Positions 11,175-22,205 of a stretch of DNA of 64,000 nt are shown here, in pieces. This DNA comes from Vesta saturnalis (taxonomy: Eukaryota > Arthropoda > Insecta > Coleoptera > Lampyridae): contig JARFJB010001947.1 of the NCBI GenBank assembly GCA_036346205.1, positions 505,001 through 569,000 of the forward strand. The letters are read 5' to 3'. A program made the position numbers and the translations under genes. The notes below the pieces were generated by a model. It worked only from the letters and a program-made list of their open reading frames with translations, did not search any database and was not told where the DNA came from. Position 1 is the stretch's first letter; every line of letters begins with the position of its first letter.

Positions 11175-12480
11175 GGATATGTACCACTTTCTTGAGAAAG
11201 GTATTCGTGGTGAAGTTAACCGAAGAAGTATTGCTAACAACGAGTTTGTCGCAGTTGTGACCCTAATCGTCCTAAAGTCTTTTTACAGTATTTAGATGCC
11301 ACGAATTTATACGGATGGAGTATGCGGCAATATCTCCCTCATGATGGGTGTATGTGGTTAACTGAAGAAGAAACTCAAAACTTTGATGTACAGAAGATGA
11401 ATGATAATCCTGATATTGGGTATGTGCTAGACGTAGATATACACTATCCACACCACCTGCATGATGAACACAGTGATTATCCTTTTTGTTCCGAAATGAT
11501 CTGCGCACCGCATTCCAAGGAGGAAAAATTAATTCCTAACTTATGTGCTAAGACCAAGTATGTTATACATTACCGACATTTAAAACAATGTATACAGCAT
11601 GGGTTAATTATTACTCATATTCATAGAGTTTTACGTTTTCGTCAAACTCCTTGGCTACTGCCATATACTTTAATGCAACTCTTCAAGAATCAAGCCAAGA
11701 ACACATTCGAAAAGAATTTCTTTAAATACATAAACAATGGTGTTTTGTAAAACAATGAAGAATGTCGACAAAAGAAGGGTAATAAAGTTATTAACATATT
11801 GGGAAAATAACGGACGTAGCTTGGGTCTAGCACGGTACATCGCAAAATTGTAATTTAAGAATTTTATTCAATTTACTGATAAATTATTTGCAGTGGAATT
11901 GTCCAAACAGGTCGTTACTTATGACAAACCCGTATATGTTGAATTTAGTATTTTAGATCTTTCCAAAATTATAATGTATCGATTTTTTACGATATCTTGC
12001 GCAGTCATTACGGTAATAATGCAACGCTGCTCTATACAGCCACAGATTCTTTAATTGTCGGGATAACAACTGATGATGTGTATGTGCATGTGCGGAATAA
12101 TGTTGATGAATATGACACATCCAACTATCAAAACGGTCTGCATGATATTACAACGAATACATCTGTCGTCGGAAGGATGAAAAATGGGTACGCCGGGAAA
12201 GGTATTCAATATTTTTATAGAGCAGGATCAAAAGCTTATTGTCTAAAGCTTGATGATGGTCAAGTGATTAAGAAAGAGAAAGGTGTTAGGAAAATTGTTA
12301 TTCAAAAAGTATTGGCGGAGGTAGAATACAATTCTATTGCGGAGGCGTCCGATAAAACAGTAATGTGTAAAATGTTCGTGTTTAGATCAACTTTGCATGA
12401 TATATACAGAGAACGTCGATCCTTTGAACGGTCTACTAGTGGTTGCTCGGCAAATGAATTTGTATAATCCAGATAGTAAC

Positions 12481-12909
12481 TAATAGTTTGGGTACTGATA
12501 CTTGTTTTATAAATATATATATTATCTCCATAATGAAGCTATGAACATACAGAACCATACATGTTAATATGTATAATGACATAATATGTATAATATTATG
12601 TCATAATTCATTATCGAGGAAATATATGCAGAATTCACTCATATTGTGTGATACATAGAAGTAATAAAATATATATTTACAATTTTTATTAAAAACAGTT
12701 TATAAGTTTTATTGCATTACATAAGTATCGTACAGATGGTATACACTATACAGAGCGCAGTGACAATGATTTACAATGATAATAACAATATACACGGCGA
12801 TCTCAACATGTAGTAAGCGACTTGTGTTCCATTAAAGATTGCGAGTTCTTTCGGTATAAAAACCTTTGAAATTTTAAAGCCTTGTACGTCGACTATGACG
12901 GGCATCGCA
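12481..12909. other. Non-coding spacer between polymerase and late genes
   Basis: AT-rich spacer at the convergence of the polymerase (+) and the capsid block (-). No gene is recognised. Confidence 0.5.
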
Positions 12910-13170
12910 TTACAGCTGTCTTACAGCTTTGGTTAACGCGTTATACATAACCAAGGGATTATGGAGTATAACACAGTATGCTGTCGTATTCGCGGGTATG
13001 TTGACTGCTGTTCCGAATTCTACACATATTCCGACTCATTACCAAGATAAATCGGTGGGTTGAAGCTGGCTTGCAAAATACTGCTTGTACCGGTAAATGT
13101 AAACGTGTAGATTACGATCAAGCAACGGCTACTGGGAATCAAAACGAACCGTCATATAAAAATCGTAAGG
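12910..13170 (-). pseudogene. Major capsid C-terminus joined to penton-like remnant (Polinton copy 1)
   Basis: Read right to left, 13170-13030 resembles the start of a Polinton penton/minor jelly-roll protein (FTGTSSILQASFNPPIYLG). Then 13020-12910 reads EFGTAVNIPANTTAYCVILH followed by NPLVMYNALTKAVRQL and TAA at 12910-12912. The latter closely resembles the C-terminus of Polinton double-jelly-roll major capsid proteins (compare the copy 2 capsid end near 59220-59279). The body of the capsid gene is therefore missing, leaving a penton start next to a capsid end. A large internal deletion is the simplest explanation. Confidence 0.65.
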
Positions 13171-13179
13171 CTAAATGAC

Positions 13180-13470
13180 CGCAACTGTATGTATTGAAGT
13201 TTGAACCTTGGTATAGTTATAGTCAATCGTGTTTCTGCTACCACATTTTTAAAATAGTGAATTAATTCTAATGGTGGTTTAATATGACCTATGCTATCAA
13301 ATTATGTAATATGCCCCTTACGCTTGATGTAAGCCGTCCAGTGTGTTACCCTGTTATTTTGATCATCCAGACTCACGATACCACATTCATTCGTATGGAT
13401 TCGTATAGGTAACTTATCTTGCATGTATATCCCTCTAAAGTAGGGTATTTTTAATTTCTCAACAAATTTT
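13180..13470 (-). pseudogene. Adenovirus-type cysteine protease remnant (Polinton copy 1)
   Basis: Capsid-maturation protease of the Ulp1/adenain type. Minus-strand reading gives NECGIVSLDDQ, then THWTAYIKRKGH (catalytic His in the T-H-W motif), then FDSIGHIKPPLELIHYFKN (catalytic Asp region). In a shifted frame near 13160-13190 it gives YSCGHLALRFLYDG (catalytic Cys in CGHL). Motif order and spacing fit the family. The family's GTHW is VTHW here, one codon before FDS is a stop, and the Cys segment needs a frame change. It sits between the minor-capsid and penton remnants, the same order as in copy 2. Confidence 0.75.
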
Positions 13471-13504
13471 GGTAGCTCAACGTTGCTTGAGGCGTGACGT
13501 GGTA

Positions 13505-14112
13505 GCTTCAGTGAGAGTTTTTTGAATACGGTTGTAGATATAGGCCTAAACTTCGCTTACATGGTTTTACATATAAGGCTTTTCCTAACGTAGCTGCTTC
13601 CATTGCTTGATTGTGTTGTTTGGTTTCGTCTAACGTTTTTGATGCGGCGGCACCTCCACTAAACAACCTAAAGCTCCAAATGCTGCAAATAGGGGAATAA
13701 GAGGTATGAATCCCCCACGTTTCGATATTGGTAATATTCTTCTCTTGGGTGTCAAGATTTTTTTGTTTTAAAACGTTTAAGGCTTGTACCGTAGATTTTA
13801 ACGGTGACCGAAGTTTACCATCAAAACGACGTCGCGCAAGAAGGACTGCTATGTTGGATGAAATTGATATGTTTCTGTGAGATCGGTTCCTACGTCGTGA
13901 TTTGCTTCCCATTGTTCTTTTTTCTTTCATTACACACTTCGTCCAGTTTGTTAATACCTCTGTCACCGCGAGCTAATCGTTCTCGTAAATGGGTACCCGC
14001 ACCACAATATCTGTAACCAGGTATGTGCAACTCCACGGGTAATTTATTTATTAAAGTGTTAATTAATCCAGAACCTTTTTTATAGCTATTACACCGAGAA
14101 GTATACTTTATG
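13505..14112 (-). pseudogene. PLA2-domain / hydrophobic minor virion protein (Polinton copy 1)
   Basis: The minus strand starts near 14112 with a basic, Gly-rich stretch, then ELHIPGYRYCGAGTHLRER and ARGDRGINKLDEVC (about 14060-13930). This is the calcium-loop side of the phospholipase A2-like domain found in parvovirus VP1, adintovirus and Polinton virion proteins. The following His-Asp catalytic segment is not readable and seems lost at a frame break. Further on, SGGAAASKTLDETKQHNQAM and TLGKALYVKPCKRSLG (13650-13510) match the hydrophobic minor-capsid segment seen twice at 56.6-57.2 kb. In copy 1 the two parts look like one continuous gene. Function is inferred from the family. Confidence 0.65.
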
Positions 14113-14227
14113 CCACGCTGACTGACAATTCACTACCAAACTATTAAATGTTTATGACACGCACAACACACTACAATGAGTGATATCCGTTTCATTCCAC
14201 AAGATACTGAATTTCCTATAAAAAATT

Positions 14228-14728
14228 ATGACATCACTTTTAACAATAATGACTACTCAAAACAGTGGTCTACTAAAAGGAGGTTGTAAACGAGGTATAA
14301 TCGTCGGTCCATCAGGTTGTGGAAAAACAAACGTTATGATTATGTTATTAGAACATCCAAATGGTTTACGTTTTGAAGATGTTTATTTATACTGCAAATC
14401 TTCATATCAGCCCAAATACCCAAATATCGGGTATTTCGAATACAGTGATAACAGTGACGTTATGTCCCCTAGAGATTCACGTAAAAATTCAATGATTTTT
14501 GATTATGTAGCATGCCATAAACAGAATGAAATAAGGGATCATTTCTGTTTTGGCAGACGCCAAAGATGGTTTCTGTCCATGCCAAACGTATTCTTCTATT
14601 CCAAAACAGCAAATTTGCTAGTTCTGTTTCAACAAGATATCACCAATCTTAAGCACGTGTATGATGATCACGTTAATGTTGCAATATATGAAAGAAATCG
14701 TACAGAGTGTATTATATGTCTTTGTTAG
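14228..14728 (+). pseudogene. Polinton copy 1 genome-packaging ATPase (FtsK/A32-like)
   Basis: DNA-packaging ATPase of the HerA/FtsK superfamily used by Polintons. Walker A is intact (IVGPSGCGKTNVMIMLLEHP, about residues 25-44). Then come RFEDVYLYCKSS and a Walker B-like SMIFDYVACHKQ; the family has FDD, so the second acidic residue is Tyr here. The C-terminal LVLFQQDITNLKHVYDDHV is typical. It is the longest uninterrupted frame of the copy 1 late region, 166 codons, but shorter than the usual roughly 220-250, and the 3' end runs into the converging integrase. Probably inactive because of the Walker B change and the scrambled middle (QRWFLSMPNVFFY). Confidence 0.8.
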
Positions 14729-14992
14729 AAATCCAGGAATTGTGAGAATTATCAAACCCTAACCATTTAACGAGAGGCATATTTCCTCGACGTCGTATTA
14801 CACGTTCAACTAGTTGAATGCCAGAATGTTTAACACTTTGAAGTTCCGGCTCATAGAACGTCCTTGTATCTCTTCATCTCGACTATCACATAACGTGTAG
14901 GTAATTGGACTAGAACATTTCCCTGCTGTTATTCGAAAAACTTCATAACTCCAAGTAGGCGTGTATTCCTTAGAGAGTATGCTTCTGTATTT
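14712..14992 (-). pseudogene. Polinton copy 1 integrase, C-terminal half with chromodomain
   Basis: Minus-strand reading gives YTPTWSYEVFRITAGKCSS, then, after one frame slip near 14865, VERVIRRRGNMPLVKWLGFD and SHNSWISNKDI, with TAA at 14712-14714. The KWLGFD...HNSWI pattern is the C-terminal chromodomain of Polinton integrases. The gene is cut at 14992 by the 5' LTR of the Gypsy element and resumes at 28641. Removing the Gypsy element and one ATTT copy keeps the reading frame across the junction (VRINK...YRSILS). Confidence 0.85.
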
Positions 14993-17283
14993 TGTTACGT
15001 GTTTATCGCGAATAACGTGTATTTTCGATAATTTCCTTTACTTTATCTAATGAATGAACTAATTAGTTAGATCTAAATATTAATATTTCCTTATTCGTTG
15101 GTGGAATGTTTTTAATTGCGTACCTCAAAAATTATTTTTCGCATCTTTACAGTTAAACTAATTTATTTAACGTACACATCTTTTTTTTATTCCTTTATAG
15201 ATATAAGTTGCGCCATCTCTAAAATTTATGGTCATTTACTAGAGTTTGAAAAGAAATCTTGTTTTTAAAAGACAACTAGTAGATATCTGTAAATATTTAT
15301 TTATCAAAATTTGGTTTTAACATTCTTATCTAGTTTGAATAATTTTAATAGTTTGGCAATATTGCTTTTGTTAGGGCGTTGTTCCTAATCTTTCTTTTCT
15401 TAACACGCCTTTTTCCGATGAGGAGATTGATCTTCAAGAAAAATTTTTCCTTCCGTTTATAAGATGTTTAAGCATCGTTTCTTTGGAAAATTTTTCATAT
15501 AATGTAATGTTTTTGGTATAAAACTTTACTGACGCTTTACAAGCGGATCTATTGCAATTTTCAATCTTCATATCCTCGGTAAGTTAACACATGTTCGACA
15601 ACCTTTAGTAAATCGTTTCTTTCATTTAGGTACTTTCGCAAGATTAATTAAATTAATAACATAAGTCTGTTGAAGCGAAATCATCGCTATCGGCTCTAAA
15701 CATCTAAAAAGAGGTATGCTTGTATAAGGTAATTAGCAACGTATTTACTTGTATCACTTTCAGCGCCTTGATACCGGCGAAATAAACAGCTATTCCTTTA
15801 TCTATAAGTAACTAGCAAATTGGAATCCACTACCGATCACCTTCGTACCTATTCCTACTGGAATTCTGGCTCTTAGCTACTGATTAGCTGTTTTGGTTCA
15901 CAAAGTAACTACCACCTTCGAAACACGAAGGGCATTTACAGTTTGGTAATTCTTCATCAAAGGTCAGAATTCTTTATTATTCAATATACACAGGATTGTG
16001 TAATGAACAGTGTATTTCTAAAATCCGTACAACATACTTAGGTTACCTTCGTTTTTTACTTACTTGCAACAAAATTTATCATTTACAATCCCTGTAATAA
16101 CATCTTTTGCTGGAGGCTAAAGTGGTTGAATTAATATAGAGTTTGATTTGTTCAATTTGTAATTAATTTCTACATACAAAAGAAAGAAAAAACCACACCT
16201 ATTATTCACTGGGACGTTGACCTACTTTGTTTCACGGTAGCTGCGCGTTGAAGCTCCTGTTTTAAAATACATTATACAGGGTGGAACAGATATCGAGGTC
16301 AAATGAATTACAGTCATTGTTTGAAACCGTATATATATTTATAGTCAAATTTAGAATTTCTGTAGCTTTTCTGTATTTTGTCTTTGATAAATATTAATTA
16401 TTTGTCATTACGGATAATTTTGTTCAGAGCAGGTTTTGCTGTAATAAAATTTCTGTACTATTGAATGTCTTGCTTCAATTCTATGCCTTGCACTGAACAG
16501 ACTATCCAGATATTTCTATTTAATACCACTTCTTAATGTTTTAATATAATTCAAGAAACCGAAATCAAAATCATTGGGGATTTAAATTCTATTTTGTGAA
16601 ACGTAGGCAAGCTGTTTCAAAATATTTAAGCACTACTATTTTCAGTGGATCTATTTTAGATCGCACTTTATGGGTTACTTTCGCCTTTCGGCTGCGATTT
16701 GTAAGTACTTACAACCGTCGGGAGCGGCACAATTAACGAAACTTTTTTTTGTGTTTAGGTTCGATTAACGAACTGAAATATATTTAGTTTTTATTCTTTG
16801 TGGGCATCTGCGACGGCTCACCACTTGCCATCGTCAGGGCTGAATTATAATTATGTTGTAAGTTAAGATTGTTATGAATACTTTGGGGAAAACTAGCATA
16901 GTATCATATTTGTTTACGTTCGATATTTATTCGACAAGTATTAATTTGAGTTTAAATTAAATTAAATAAACGATTACTGTGTGGTTGTTCGGGTAAAGTT
17001 TGTCTCTCTTTAAATTATTCCTTTTTTTGGAGCACTACCTGTTTCAGGTTTTACAGGGCCTGCCCTACTCTACTCCTCATTTTCCTTTTCTTTCCTTTTC
17101 TCCCTTTCCTGACTAAAACCTGTGGAGCCTATCCTTTAGTGGCTATCTAACCACGTCCACAACATCGTAGCTAACCTCCAAAACCCCACGCATCCAAGTG
17201 CTCTGCGGTCAAACGACCGTACGCAGGAGCTTAGTCGAGTGCACTTTCCAAAAAATGTTTACACGCAGGTTAGACATTTAGCA
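14993..17283 (+). repeat. Gypsy 5' LTR (2291 bp)
   Basis: Runs from TGTTACG to TTTAGCA. It matches 23525-28640 along its whole length except for the two large insertions and many one- or two-base length differences in homopolymers. No ORF of note. It is an intact pre-insertion template for both nested elements. Confidence 0.93.
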
Positions 17284-17495
17284 TAAAATTGGCGACCAAC
17301 GTTTCGGCCAGAGTTTTGGAGTACGTACACATTTTCAGCTACATTTTAATTTTTTTTTTTTCTTCTTCTCTTCTCATTCCTTGGGGTTATCTTAAATATT
17401 TTTCTTCTCTTTAGGTTATTGTATACACTTGGCGTGTTAGTGCCAACGTGGTTATAATATTTGATATAGTATTTTACTTTACTTCCTGAATTAAT
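17284..17495 (+). other. Gypsy leader with primer-binding-site-like sequence
   Basis: Right after the LTR comes TAAAAT then TGGCGACCAACG (17290-17301), a TGG-starting primer-binding site of the usual position and form. I do not assign the tRNA. The rest is T-rich leader up to gag. Confidence 0.6.
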
Positions 17496-18915
17496 TTGAT
17501 CTTTTATGTTACTAAGATGGCTGTTACACTTCGTTTTGATGTTAATCGTCTTACGAAGACAGAATTAATGTATGAATTACTATCTAGAGGTTTAGACTGT
17601 AACGTTAATGTCGAAGCTTTACGTACATCGGTGCGTAGCGCGAGAATACTCGACGCTAACAAATCTCTTACTATGACTGCACATCAGATTCCGTTCGCGG
17701 ACGACGAAATTGCTTTAAACGCTGCGATTCGGGAATTAAATACCGGCATCGACTCTTCGATTGGTGACTGCACTTCGGCTGCTTTTCTTCGTCTGAGTAC
17801 TTTAGTACTTCATGCTCAAAGACGATGCGAACTTATGATAGTGGATTCAGAAATGGAAATCGCTCAGAAAAATCAATTCCTAGTCGAATTACAAAATTTA
17901 CGTTCTGACTTAGAGCAAAAAATGAAAAAGGGTAAACGTATTACATTCTCTGATACAGTTTCTTCACCAATAGCGGGACCTTCTGCAAATTCTACGGCTC
18001 ATGGCGAACCTGACCCTATGGACGTAGAACCACCATTAATTTCTTCCGATGAGGACGTTGATGTGCCTCGGGGTACCTCAGCTTCTACTTTTACTCCTTC
18101 CTTAAGTCACTTCTCATTACCAAGTTAGGGTTATCGTTCTCTGGCGACAGTACTGTCTCTCTTTGATTTCTTAACGCGGGTAGAAGAATTAAGTGCTTCT
18201 CGTGGTTTATCCCATAAATTTTATTCTCTGTTATCCCGGAACTATTAAAGGAAACGCATTATTACTCTATCGTGCTCGTAAACACGCGTTATCTTCGTGG
18301 AAAGATGTAGTTGCGCTACTTAAGACTGAGTTTTTACCGTTAGACTACGATGAACGTTTATTGGACGAGATTAAGTCTCGAACGATGGGTCCTTCGGAAA
18401 CCATAAGTATTTATGTCGCTGTCATGCAAAGTCTTTTCCAACGACTCTCAGTTCCAATACCTGACCAAAAACAGTTATATTATGTACGCCGTAATCTAAC
18501 ACCCTTCTATCAGAATGCATTAGCGTTAACTGAAGTCTCTACACTTTCACAGTTAATAACTTTAGGGAAAAAGATAGAACAAAACAAGTATTTTATGGAA
18601 TCTTTTAAACCTCCTCCGTAAAGGAAATCGTCACAACTGTTAGAACCTAGTTTGGCTTACGTCGATTCACCTTCTGACTCCTTTAAACCTTCTCCTTCTT
18701 CTCAATCATCTTCGGGAAAACCGAATACTAAGGCGACTCCGCAAACTTCTAATGTTCTTGCACCTACTGTAACTTTACGCTGCTGGAATTGCTCTGGGAG
18801 TGGGCATACTTCACCACGTTGTCCACAACCCCAAAATAGGCATTGCTATGGCTGTGGTAAGCCTGGTTATACACGCACTACTTGCCCAGTATGCACTTCT
18901 AATCAGGGAAACTAA
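17496..18915 (+). pseudogene. gag: Gypsy gag (capsid and nucleocapsid), broken
   Basis: Structural polyprotein of the Gypsy element. The start is probably the second Met (about 17517). The N-terminal frame ends at 18128. The capsid part resumes in another frame (18193-18621, with KHALSSWKDVVALLKTEFLP typical of the retrotransposon capsid), is stopped by TAA at 18619-18621, and continues in frame to the nucleocapsid. That has two zinc knuckles: CWNCSGSGHTSPRC (CCHC) and CYGCGKPGYTRTTC, where the His is Tyr. It ends at TAA 18913-18915 directly after the GGGAAAC heptamer. One frameshift plus one stop make this copy non-functional. Confidence 0.88.
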
Positions 18916-21900
18916 TTTCTGAATCTTCTATCCGAGGAGAGGATTCTATCTTACCGTTAATCTCGGAAACAGCTTTTTGTGGAGTACCAGACTCTCGTCG
19001 CATTCTTCTTGACTATATTTTTGCGAGTGTCCGTAACGACGAACGACCTTACTTAAACGTCGATATCTTTGGTTATACTTTTCAGGGTCTTTTAGACTCT
19101 GGCGCTTCACGCACTATTATAGGAAATTTGGGTTGGCATATTTTACAGCGACTAGGTCTATCTTTATACGTGGGTTCGTTTACTGCCTGCACACTTGCGA
19201 ATGGTAATACTTGTAATATTCTGGGTCAAATTACTCTACCGATCACTTTCGAATCTAAAACGATCATGCTGGATGTTCTCGTGGTGCCTGAAGTACGTCA
19301 CAAACTAATTTTGGGTATCGACTTCTGGAAGGCGATTAACTGCGTCCCCGATCTTAGACATGGACAATGGACATTTGGTAATGATACTAGTTTAGCAACT
19401 ATCTCTTCTGAACATTTGAGTTCTTTCTCTGATCTTCCTACATCTCAACTTTCTGCTCTAAAAACTTTACTGGATCACTCTTTTCAAAATTCCGACACTT
19501 TAGGATGTACTACTCTAGTCCAACATGAAATACGTACTAATTCCGAGCCAATCAAACAGCGCTATTACCCATTATCTCCTGCTTTACAACGAGTAGCTAA
19601 CACTGAGTTAGATACGATGCTGCAATTAGGTGTCGTCGAACCATCAAATAGTCCTTGGTCAAGCCCGATTGTTTTGGTTAGAAAGAAAGATGACTCTTAC
19701 CGGTTTTGCGTCGACTTTCGCAAAGTTAATGCGGTGACGGAAAAGGATGCTTATCCTTTGCCTTACATTATCTTCTATTCTGGACCGTTTACGTGATGCA
19801 CGTTACCTTTCTAGCTTGGACATCGCTCTGCTTACTGGCAGATTCCTCTTTTGGACGAATCTAAACCTATGACTGCTTTTACCGTCCCTGGACGCGGACT
19901 TTTTCACTTTACTCGAATGCCTTTTGGCTTACACAATTCGCCTGCTACTTTTCAACGACTAATTGATAGAGTTTTGGGGGGAGACTTAGAACCTTACTGC
20001 TTCGCTTATCTTGACGATATCGTTTTGGCTACACCTACATTTGAAAAAATTTGGAAGTACTCGAAAAAATTTTTCAACGTCTATCTTCTGCAGGTCTCAC
20101 TTTGAGACAAGACAAGTGTCATTTCTGCCGTCCTGAGTTAAAATACTTGGGATACGTCGTTAATAAGGATGGACTTCTAGTAGATCCCGAAAAAGTTTCT
20201 GCAGTTTGCTTAATACCTGTTCCTAAAAATGTTTCTGATGTTCGCCGCTTAGTCGGTATGGCGGGATGGTATCGTCGTTTCATACCTAACTTTTCTTCTG
20301 TCATTAAACCTCTAACTTCACTTACTCAAAAGAATGCTCCATTTGTTTGGACTTCTGAATGTGAAACCGCTTTTACTTCTTTAAAAGAATGTCTAGTGTC
20401 AGCTCCTATTCTTTCTTGTCCTGATTTCTCACAACCATTTGTCATTCAAACAGATGCCTCTGACTTTGGTATCGGTGCGGTACTCTGTCAACAATTTCCT
20501 ACTGGCGAAAAGGTAGTCAGTTATATTAGTAGATCTTTGATTAAGGCTGAACGTCACTATTCCACTACGGAAAAGAGTGTCTGGCTGTTATCTGGGCTAT
20601 TGAGAAACTTCGTCCCTACATTGAGGGTTCTCACTTTACCGTCGTTACTGACCACCATTCTTTGATATGGTTAAATAACTTACAGAATCCTACTGGACGG
20701 CTTTGTCGTTGGGCGATTCGCCTGCAGCAGCACGACTTTTCGATTATTCACCGTAAAGGTAAAGAACATCTAGTACCTGACGCTCTGTCGAGATCAGTTC
20801 CGAAAATAGACTGTATTAATACTTCTTCAACTTCTTTAGTCACTCTGCCTGTTCAGGATAAATGGTATTTAAAAACCATTTCTCGTATCTCTACGTTCCC
20901 TAGAAAATATCCTTCTTGGGTTGTACAGGACGGACTTCTTTATAAACGTTCCAAATTTTCTTCTTCAGATTCTTCTTCGGCCCATTGGAAAATAGTCGTT
21001 CCTAAAGAACAACGCAAACCTATTATTTCTGAAAACCACGATCTTCCAACTTCTGGTCACTTTGGAGTCACTAAAACTATTGCTAAAATTTCTATTCATT
21101 ACTACTGGCCTGCACTTCGTGCAGATGTCATTCGCTATATTCGGCAATGTGCTGTCTGTTCTGCACATAAAGTTGAACAGTCTGCTCCACCGGGGTTTCT
21201 AGCACCAAGAGCCAAACCTACTAAGCCTTGACAAATTTTATGTTTGGATATCGTCGGTCCTCTTCCTAGGTCCTCTAAAGGACATGCTTTTGTGTTAGTT
21301 ATAGCGGATTGCTTTACGAAATTTGCCTGTTTCTTTCCCTTACGCCATGCTACTGCTTCTGCTGTGTGTCAAGTCGTGGAAGACAATATTTTCTTCTATT
21401 TGGTACTCCACAGTACATTATTAGCGATAATGGTGTACAGTTTCGCAGTAAAGAATTTATGAAATTATGTTCTGATTATCGAACCACTATCCTTTTCAAC
21501 GCTAAATGCCATCCTAGAGCGAATCCTGCGGAACGAATTAACCGAGTCCTAAAAACTTTAATCTCCTCCTATACCACTCAGAACCAACGTAAATGGGACG
21601 TAAATTTAAACAAAATTGGCTGTGCTATCCGCTCTGCAAAGCACGAAGTTATTGGCTGTTCTCCTTATTACGCTTTATTTGGACGCGAACATAACTTATT
21701 TGGCGACCTTTTAGGTCCAGCACCTTCTCCAGATTCTACTTTATTAGACCCAGATCGCGAAAAACTTTCCGACAATAAACTAGTTCGTCAGTTCGATTCT
21801 ATTCACACTGATATCGATAAACGACTGGCTAAAGCTTATCAAAGTCAACATCTACGCTATAACCTACGACGTAGACCGGTTAAATTTAAACTCGGAGATA

Positions 21901-22205
21901 AGGTGTGGAAACGCAATTACGTGTTATCAGACGCGGCGCGGCATTTTAATGCGAAACTCGCTCCAAAGTTTACTGGTCCTTTTCTAATAACACGAGTGTT
22001 ATCTTCCTGGACTTATGAACTCAAAAATTCTGTTGGTAAATCCCTCGGGGTTTATCACGTCAAAGATTTAAAGCCACATATACCGGCCGATGATTCTTCT
22101 GAGTCCGATTCCTCCGTGCACTTGGCGTCCTCCTGTCCTCTTCCTCGTCCTGATCGATCCCTTCGCTATCCTAAACGACGCAAAAGACACAAACCTCTTA
22201 TGTAA
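18903..22205 (+). pseudogene. pol: Gypsy pol: protease, RT, RNase H, integrase; multiple frame breaks
   Basis: Protease has LLDSGASRTI (19089-19118). RT begins in 18903-19796 (RFCVDFRKVNAVT); motif A SSLDI lies near 19815 in a shifted segment; motif B/C MPFGLHNSPATF and FAYLDDIV lie at 19917-20030. RNase H has FVIQTDASDFG, TTEKS and VTDHHSL, with a frameshift near 20583. Integrase has an HHCC finger (HDLPTSGHFG..CAVCSAHK, 21037-21170), a TGG-to-TGA stop at 21229-21231, then DIVGPLP, SDNGVQF and NPAERINRVLK supplying D, D and E. A further frame break lies at about 21400. The C-terminus carries a GPF-type module (KFTGPFLITRV). No env follows. All catalytic residues I checked are kept, so damage is almost only indels and one stop. 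Confidence 0.92.
18906..18912 (+). promoter_or_regulatory. -1 ribosomal frameshift heptamer GGGAAAC
   Basis: In the gag frame the codons are GGA-AAC-TAA, so G GGA AAC fits X XXY YYZ and abuts the gag stop. The pol frame, shifted by -1, is open from 18903 and continues CTA ATT TCT into protease. This is the expected gag-pol expression signal. Confidence 0.85.

Larger units (their letters stand above)
5066..12480 (+). pseudogene. Polinton copy 1 protein-primed DNA polymerase B, heavily disrupted
   Basis: Polinton polymerases replicate the element by protein priming. Readable pieces in order: N-terminal Cys motif (CTDCSIHVPRYAY) at 5066-5294; after a piggyBac insertion, VSYRLSPCNTHTDV and ELFGLYFL (7776-7959); 8119-8484 with NSDNCYFAWAIVSAL; exonuclease motif YADFEALL (8722-8925); HNLSGYDVHLF (about 9515); palm motif A YLDATNLYGW (about 11290); the motif B region (KYINNGVL) at about 11740; motif C read as TATDSLI (12040-12060), where the family has DTDS, so a catalytic Asp is lost. 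The 9100-9490 region is partly duplicated at 9500-9850. Two LINE fragments interrupt 9900-11174. Many stops and frameshifts make this a dead copy. The C-terminal frame 11997-12467 is the longest intact piece. Confidence 0.9.
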
